DNA of 8,929 bases from Neisseria sicca 4320 (GTDB lineage: Bacteria > Pseudomonadota > Gammaproteobacteria > Burkholderiales > Neisseriaceae), in NCBI RefSeq assembly GCF_000193735.1, contig NZ_AEPF01000013.1:1-8929 (forward strand). Reading direction: 5' to 3'. The notes under the pieces are model-generated. The model did no database searches. It had not been told where the DNA came from and was given only the letters and a program-made list of their open reading frames with translations. The position numbers and the translations under genes were made by a program. This document shows positions 6,391 through 8,929 of this stretch, one piece after another. How positions within the stretch are numbered: position 1 is the stretch's first letter; each line of letters begins with the position of its first letter.

Positions 6391-6415
6391 TTCATACTCG
6401 AAACCACGATATGAA

Positions 6416-6451
6416 AAAACCTGCTTTGATCATGAAATCAAAGCAGGTTTT
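6416..6451 (-). terminator. Intrinsic terminator of tRNA-Pro
   Basis: AAAACCTGCTTTGAT (6416-6430) and its exact complement (6437-6451) make a 15-bp stem with a CATGAA loop. It starts seven bases after the tRNA 3' end in the leftward direction, with T-rich sequence at the end of the stem on the minus strand (TTTT then TTCAT). Unlike the protein-gene terminators here, it contains no uptake sequence. Confidence 0.88.
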
Positions 6452-6457
6452 GATATT

Positions 6458-6534
<77 letters not shown>

Positions 6535-6545
6535 AATGAGCAGGC

Positions 6546-6551
6546 ATTATA
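6546..6551 (-). promoter_or_regulatory. -10 box of the tRNA-Pro promoter
   Basis: A perfect TATAAT on the minus strand lies 11 bases before the mature tRNA 5' end and is followed by the GC-rich stretch GCCTGC. A GC-rich discriminator is typical of stable-RNA promoters under stringent control. No convincing -35 is present at 16-18 bases. Confidence 0.6.
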
Positions 6552-6699
6552 GAGGAATTTTCGGAGGGATGCACGGATTTTGTCGGGCAAACAGCCGGGA
6601 TTAGGATAAACATTTGGATAATAAACATCTTATCGATATATCTATAGGCTTAAGTTTGAAAAGGTGGGAAATACTTACCGTTTTTCACATTTTTCTTGC

Positions 6700-6727
6700 T
6701 TGAAAGCAGGGATTTTATCTTTATGTT
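6700..6727 (+). promoter_or_regulatory. Candidate promoter of the fxsA-like gene
   Basis: TTGAAA (6700-6705) and TATGTT (6722-6727) are spaced by 16 bases, about 75 bases before the fxsA ATG. Both hexamers are imperfect. The surrounding spacer (6552-6803) is AT-rich, with two copies of ATAAACAT (6606-6613 and 6621-6628) and the inverted motif GATAAT/CTTATC (6617-6622, 6629-6634); nothing else is recognisable there. Confidence 0.35.
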
Positions 6728-6803
6728 AGTATCCGCTATGGCTTCGAATATAAATACGGATTGGTCAGAATCGCTTCGGCTTAGAGATTAAGGAACAGTA
6801 ATT

Positions 6804-7277
6804 ATGCAATTTTTCGGTATCGGTTTTTTGGTTTTGATTTTTTTGGAAATCATGTCGATTGTCTGGGTTGCCGACTGGCTTGGCGGCAGCGTGGCGTTGC
6901 TGTTGATGGTCTTAAGCTTTGTATGTGGTTTGCTGATGCTGCGCAATACCGGACTATCCGGCATTTTGCTGGCAGGGGCGACGATACGCAGCGGAGGAAA
7001 AGTTTCGCTCTATCAGATGCTGTGGCCGATGCGTTATGCTGTGGCAGCAGTGTGTCTGATGAGTCCGGGCTTTATTTCGACAGGATTGGCATTATTGCTG
7101 TTCGTGCCGTTTAAAGGCCGCACGGTCGTGCAAGTTGATATGGATGGGAATATGTTCGGGCAGCGGCCGTTTTCAACTAAGGCACAAGATAATGATGTGA
7201 TTGAGGGCGAATATACGGTAACGAGTGAAGATTCGGATACGAAGCATCAGGCTTACATCGAACATAAAAAAGATTGA
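6804..7277 (+). CDS. fxsA: FxsA-family membrane protein
   Basis: This 157-residue inner-membrane protein belongs to the FxsA family, named from E. coli, where overexpression suppresses F-plasmid exclusion of phage T7; the cellular role is not established. The family pattern is clear: an N-terminal hydrophobic helix ending in LEIMSIVWVADWLGG (14-28), a second helix (30-46) running into LMLRNTGL (44-51), and a third hydrophobic region with CLMSPGFISTGLALLLFVPF (84-103). A hydrophilic tail includes DNDVIEGEY (128-136), a pattern recurrent in FxsA tails. The ATG at 6804 follows AAGGA with a suitable gap (TTAAGGAACAGTAATTATG). The gene is the only plus-strand protein gene in the window apart from the IS remnant, and it converges on the lipoprotein gene with a shared terminator. 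I am sure of the family and unsure of the function. Confidence 0.9.
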   Translation: MQFFGIGFLVLIFLEIMSIVWVADWLGGSVALLLMVLSFVCGLLMLRNTGLSGILLAGATIRSGGKVSLYQMLWPMRYAVAAVCLMSPGFISTGLALLLFVPFKGRTVVQVDMDGNMFGQRPFSTKAQDNDVIEGEYTVTSEDSDTKHQAYIEHKKD

Positions 7278-7313
7278 GATACGGAATCTGTCAGCCGGAA
7301 TGGTTGCTTTTAA

Positions 7314-7348
7314 AAAAGGTCGTCTGAAAATGTTTCAGACGACCTTTT
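7314..7348. terminator. Bidirectional inverted-DUS terminator
   Basis: AAAAGGTCGTCTGAAA (7314-7329) and its exact complement (7333-7348) form a 16-bp inverted repeat around a 3-base loop. A-runs on the left and T-runs on the right give a U-tract in both directions. It lies between the convergent fxsA and lipoprotein genes (stops at 7277 and 7365), so it can end both transcripts. Both arms are uptake sequences. Confidence 0.92.
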
Positions 7349-7364
7349 ACCATATTTAACCTGA

Positions 7365-7925
7365 TTAACGGCGACGACCGAAGCCCCGACCCATCGGGCG
7401 GCGGTAGTTTGACGGACGTTGGGTGCTTTGGCGGTAGCGTTTCTGTTGTTGTGCTTGTTGAGCCGGAATGCTGCGGGTATTCAATTGCTGGCTGGTACGG
7501 CCGTTTGGACGGGCAGTTTGGTAGTAATGGGAACGTGCGCGCTGTGCAATCGGGCTGTTTTGATTGTTCGCACGGGTGAATTTGTTTGCCAGCGCGTTAC
7601 CGATAAACGCGCCTGCGGCTGTACCGATCAGGCTTTGAAGCAGCCAGCTTCCTGTGGATTGGTCGTAAATATATTGTTGTCCGTCTGTACCGGTAACGGG
7701 TTGGCCGTTGTTGCCGTTGGCTTGCGCTTCGGCAGGGATGGTGTCTTGTACGGCTTCAGGGGTAAGTTGGTAAACGGTATTGTCCTGCCGGCCGTTTTGC
7801 TGTGCCAATTGTTGTTGCAGGGCTTCGATTTGTTTTTGCTGCTGTTCAAGCTGTACTTGCGTATTGTCTTTGCAAGCGGCAAGGGCGAAAGCGGAGAGCG
7901 CGGCTAAGGCGATGATTTTTTTCAT
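7365..7925 (-). CDS. Lipoprotein with coiled coil, glycine zipper and Arg-rich tail
   Basis: I do not recognise a named family for this 186-residue protein. Its N-terminus MKKIIALAALSAFALAAC is a type II signal peptide with a perfect lipobox (LAAC), so Cys18 should be lipidated and the protein anchored to a membrane. Next come a Gln-rich stretch likely to be a short coiled coil (about 22-44), a Gly/Asn/Gln-rich spacer (45-90), and a glycine-zipper segment SLIGTAAGAFIGNALANKF (98-116) with Gly101, Gly105 and Gly109 spaced by four. The last 70 residues are rich in Arg, Gln and Pro and end in GRGFGRRR. Glycine-zipper lipoproteins are often outer-membrane proteins with structural roles; that is an analogy only. 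AAGGAA about 11 bases before the ATG supports the start. A possible promoter (TTGATA 8031-8036, CATATT 8009-8014, minus strand) lies upstream. Confidence 0.9.
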   Translation of the reverse strand: MKKIIALAALSAFALAACKDNTQVQLEQQQKQIEALQQQLAQQNGRQDNTVYQLTPEAVQDTIPAEAQANGNNGQPVTGTDGQQYIYDQSTGSWLLQSLIGTAAGAFIGNALANKFTRANNQNSPIAQRARSHYYQTARPNGRTSQQLNTRSIPAQQAQQQKRYRQSTQRPSNYRRPMGRGFGRRR

Positions 7926-7952
7926 TGGTGTGTGATTCCTTGGTCGGTTGTC

Positions 7953-7963
7953 ATTGATGCCGT
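7953..7963 (+). repeat. Degenerate ATGCCGTCTGAA-type uptake sequence
   Basis: ATGCCGTCTAA upstream of the lipoprotein gene equals the meningococcal-type uptake sequence ATGCCGTCTGAA with the G deleted. It is the only trace of that dialect in the window and could be a relic or chance. Confidence 0.25.
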
Positions 7964-8052
7964 CTAATGCAAGTCGGCGTTGTGGTTCTAAGCGCGTGGC
8001 CTGTCTGCAATATGGTGTTTTTCAGGGATTTATCAAGCAAGGTTGCTCTTTT

Positions 8053-8553
8053 TTACAATGGGAGTTTCGGGAGTTTGGCTGCAAAACCAAGACTGTCGGC
8101 AACAATATTTCCTTGAGATTTTACTTCGTGTTCGGTTTCCATAATAAGCAGTTTGTCGGGGCGGCGGGCGTGCAGGCTCATGTGCATTTCAGCGGGGGAG
8201 AAGGGGAGATGATGGTGTTTGGCAAATGATTGTGCGCGCTGATTGGCGGTTTTGAGCATGGGCATCAGGGTGATGTCGAGATGGAAGCGGCGAACACCCA
8301 AAATCAGGATGCGTGCGGCGAAGAAGTCGGCTTCTTCCGTAAACACGGCGGGACTGTTGCAATTGAAGTCGTGGCGTTCGGCCGCAATCAATGTGGCGAG
8401 AGAGCGGATTTGCGGAATCAAGGCCTCGCTGATAAGGCCAGAAGTTTGGGGAACGGGGTCGTCTGAAAATACGTTGTGGCTGTTGCCGTCAACAATCATA
8501 TGGCAGCGGTGGAGGGTTTGTGGACGTCTTTGGATATTTGCAGAGAGGTTCAT
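8053..8553 (-). CDS. Conserved-looking hypothetical protein, 166 residues
   Basis: I cannot assign a family. The frame is credible as a gene. The ATG at 8553 is preceded by AGGAAAAG at the right distance, and codon use is typical of the neighbouring Neisseria genes (GCC, GAC, CGC, CTG and GAA are common). The frame ends in TAA without interruption. The product has no signal peptide or long hydrophobic segment, so it is probably cytoplasmic. The central part mixes charged and hydrophobic residues (LATLIAAERHDFNC at 52-65, then FTEEADFFAARILILGVRRF at 71-90). A His-rich patch follows (KHHHLPFSPAEMHMSLHARR, 112-131). The gene is 127 bases upstream of the lipoprotein gene on the same strand with no terminator between, so co-transcription is possible. 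It contains an embedded uptake sequence that encodes FSDDP. Confidence 0.75.
   Translation of the reverse strand: MNLSANIQRRPQTLHRCHMIVDGNSHNVFSDDPVPQTSGLISEALIPQIRSLATLIAAERHDFNCNSPAVFTEEADFFAARILILGVRRFHLDITLMPMLKTANQRAQSFAKHHHLPFSPAEMHMSLHARRPDKLLIMETEHEVKSQGNIVADSLGFAAKLPKLPL
8456..8467 (+). repeat. Solitary DUS inside the hypothetical gene
   Basis: GGGTCGTCTGAA matches the local uptake sequence at 11 of 12 positions (first base G for A) and reads as FSDDP in the minus-strand gene. It is near the N-terminus of the protein and has no inverted partner. Confidence 0.7.
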
Positions 8554-8616
8554 GGCTTTTCCTATATTTTATTTGCAACTGTTCGCATCTATTGGGATTG
8601 GCGGCCACGAAGGGTA

Positions 8617-8644
8617 TAAAAAAAGCCGCTCAATCAGGGCGGCT
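8617..8644 (-). terminator. Leftward intrinsic terminator (second of two)
   Basis: AGCCGC (8624-8629) and GCGGCT (8639-8644) form a GC-rich stem with a 9-base loop, followed on the minus strand by seven T (8618-8624). It would stop leftward transcripts arriving from beyond 8645, before the hypothetical gene begins at 8553. Confidence 0.85.
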
Positions 8645-8684
8645 CTTGTTTTGCTGTTCATTTCCGTCTGTTTCAGACAAGCGC

Positions 8685-8712
8685 AAAAAAGTACCGCACG
8701 TTTGTGTGGTAC
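8685..8712 (-). terminator. Leftward intrinsic terminator (first of two)
   Basis: GTACCGCAC (8691-8699) pairs with GTGTGGTAC (8704-8712) over nine positions with one G-T wobble and a 4-base loop. Six T follow on the minus strand (8685-8690). A small palindrome, GTCTG-TTT-CAGAC (8666-8678), lies between it and the next terminator. The stacked pair implies a transcribed minus-strand unit to its right. Confidence 0.85.
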
Positions 8713-8929
8713 CAATAGAAGAATGCGTTTGAATGCTTAGCGGTTTGCATGACGGTATTTCGCTGGATATTGAATATATATGCGTCGAAGTTTAAAGCAG
8801 AAAGTCGAATAATTTCAATACTTGATGGATAAATTTGATTAATAATTCTTCAACTTGTTGTAATTAATAGAATTTATTTTTAAGCTGTGTATGGGGAGAC
8901 GCATGGTATGCGGATGTTGGGGGGTGAAG
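8713..8929. other. AT-rich right-edge segment with no supported gene
   Basis: The stretch from about 8757 to 8885 is distinctly AT-rich compared with the rest of the window, and no reading frame of useful length is present on either strand. Minus-strand frames entering from the right edge stop within about 15-30 codons and cannot be recognised. A possible minus-strand promoter, TTGAAA (8813-8818) with TTTAAA (8791-8796) and a 16-base spacer, would give a transcript of about 100 bases ending at the 8685-8712 terminator. This is the only structure I can suggest here. Confidence 0.4.

Noticed and set aside
7948..8229. Plus-strand open frames at 7948-8229 and 8243-8740
   Set aside because: They lie opposite the minus-strand gene at 8053-8553, which has better codon use and a ribosome-binding site; the second also runs through two strong hairpins.
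8880..8929. 3' end of a minus-strand gene entering from the right edge
   Set aside because: One frame stays open for 16 codons to TAA at 8880-8882, but the other two are open about as far; the fragment is too short to recognise.

Overview
The window is chromosomal DNA from a Neisseria species. The clearest sign is the DNA uptake sequence (DUS). It occurs at least a dozen times, and in almost every copy as AGGTCGTCTGAA or a one-base variant, rather than the ATGCCGTCTGAA form of meningococci and gonococci. That dialect points to a commensal of the N. mucosa/N. sicca type. This is an inference from known DUS dialects, not a species identification. The proteins agree: the YceI-family protein at 1466-2026 closely resembles the meningococcal vaccine antigen GNA1030.

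Layout, left to right: a hairpin at 20-52; a decayed IS30-family (IS1655-like) transposase remnant on + (71 to about 725); then four minus-strand genes. These are a periplasmic cyclophilin (751-1317), the GNA1030/NUbp homologue (1466-2026), a SpoIIIE/FtsK-type DNA translocase (2189-4636) and a neurotransmitter:sodium symporter-family transporter (4807-6171). After a 286-bp spacer come tRNA-Pro(CGG) on - (6458-6534) with its own terminator, and an fxsA-like membrane protein gene on + (6804-7277). This converges on a minus-strand lipoprotein gene (7365-7925). An unrecognised but clearly coding minus-strand gene (8053-8553) follows. The right edge is AT-rich, has no supported gene, and carries two stacked leftward terminators.

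Most genes look like single transcription units. Four inverted DUS pairs (1402-1448, 2133-2172, 4757-4790, 7314-7348) sit just behind stop codons as intrinsic terminators, and recognisable -10 boxes precede several genes. The genes do not form one pathway. They are housekeeping and envelope functions: periplasmic protein folding, isoprenoid/quinone binding, chromosome segregation, amino-acid uptake, a tRNA and two membrane-associated proteins.

I did not find an exotic system. The best leads are: an 18-bp in-frame duplication inside the IS remnant that coincides with loss of the first catalytic Asp; a transporter whose Na1 site has lost two side-chain ligands while Na2 is retained; the ftsK start, where the longest reading frame begins on the promoter; a possible Fur site before the GNA1030 homologue; and a possible small RNA near the right end.
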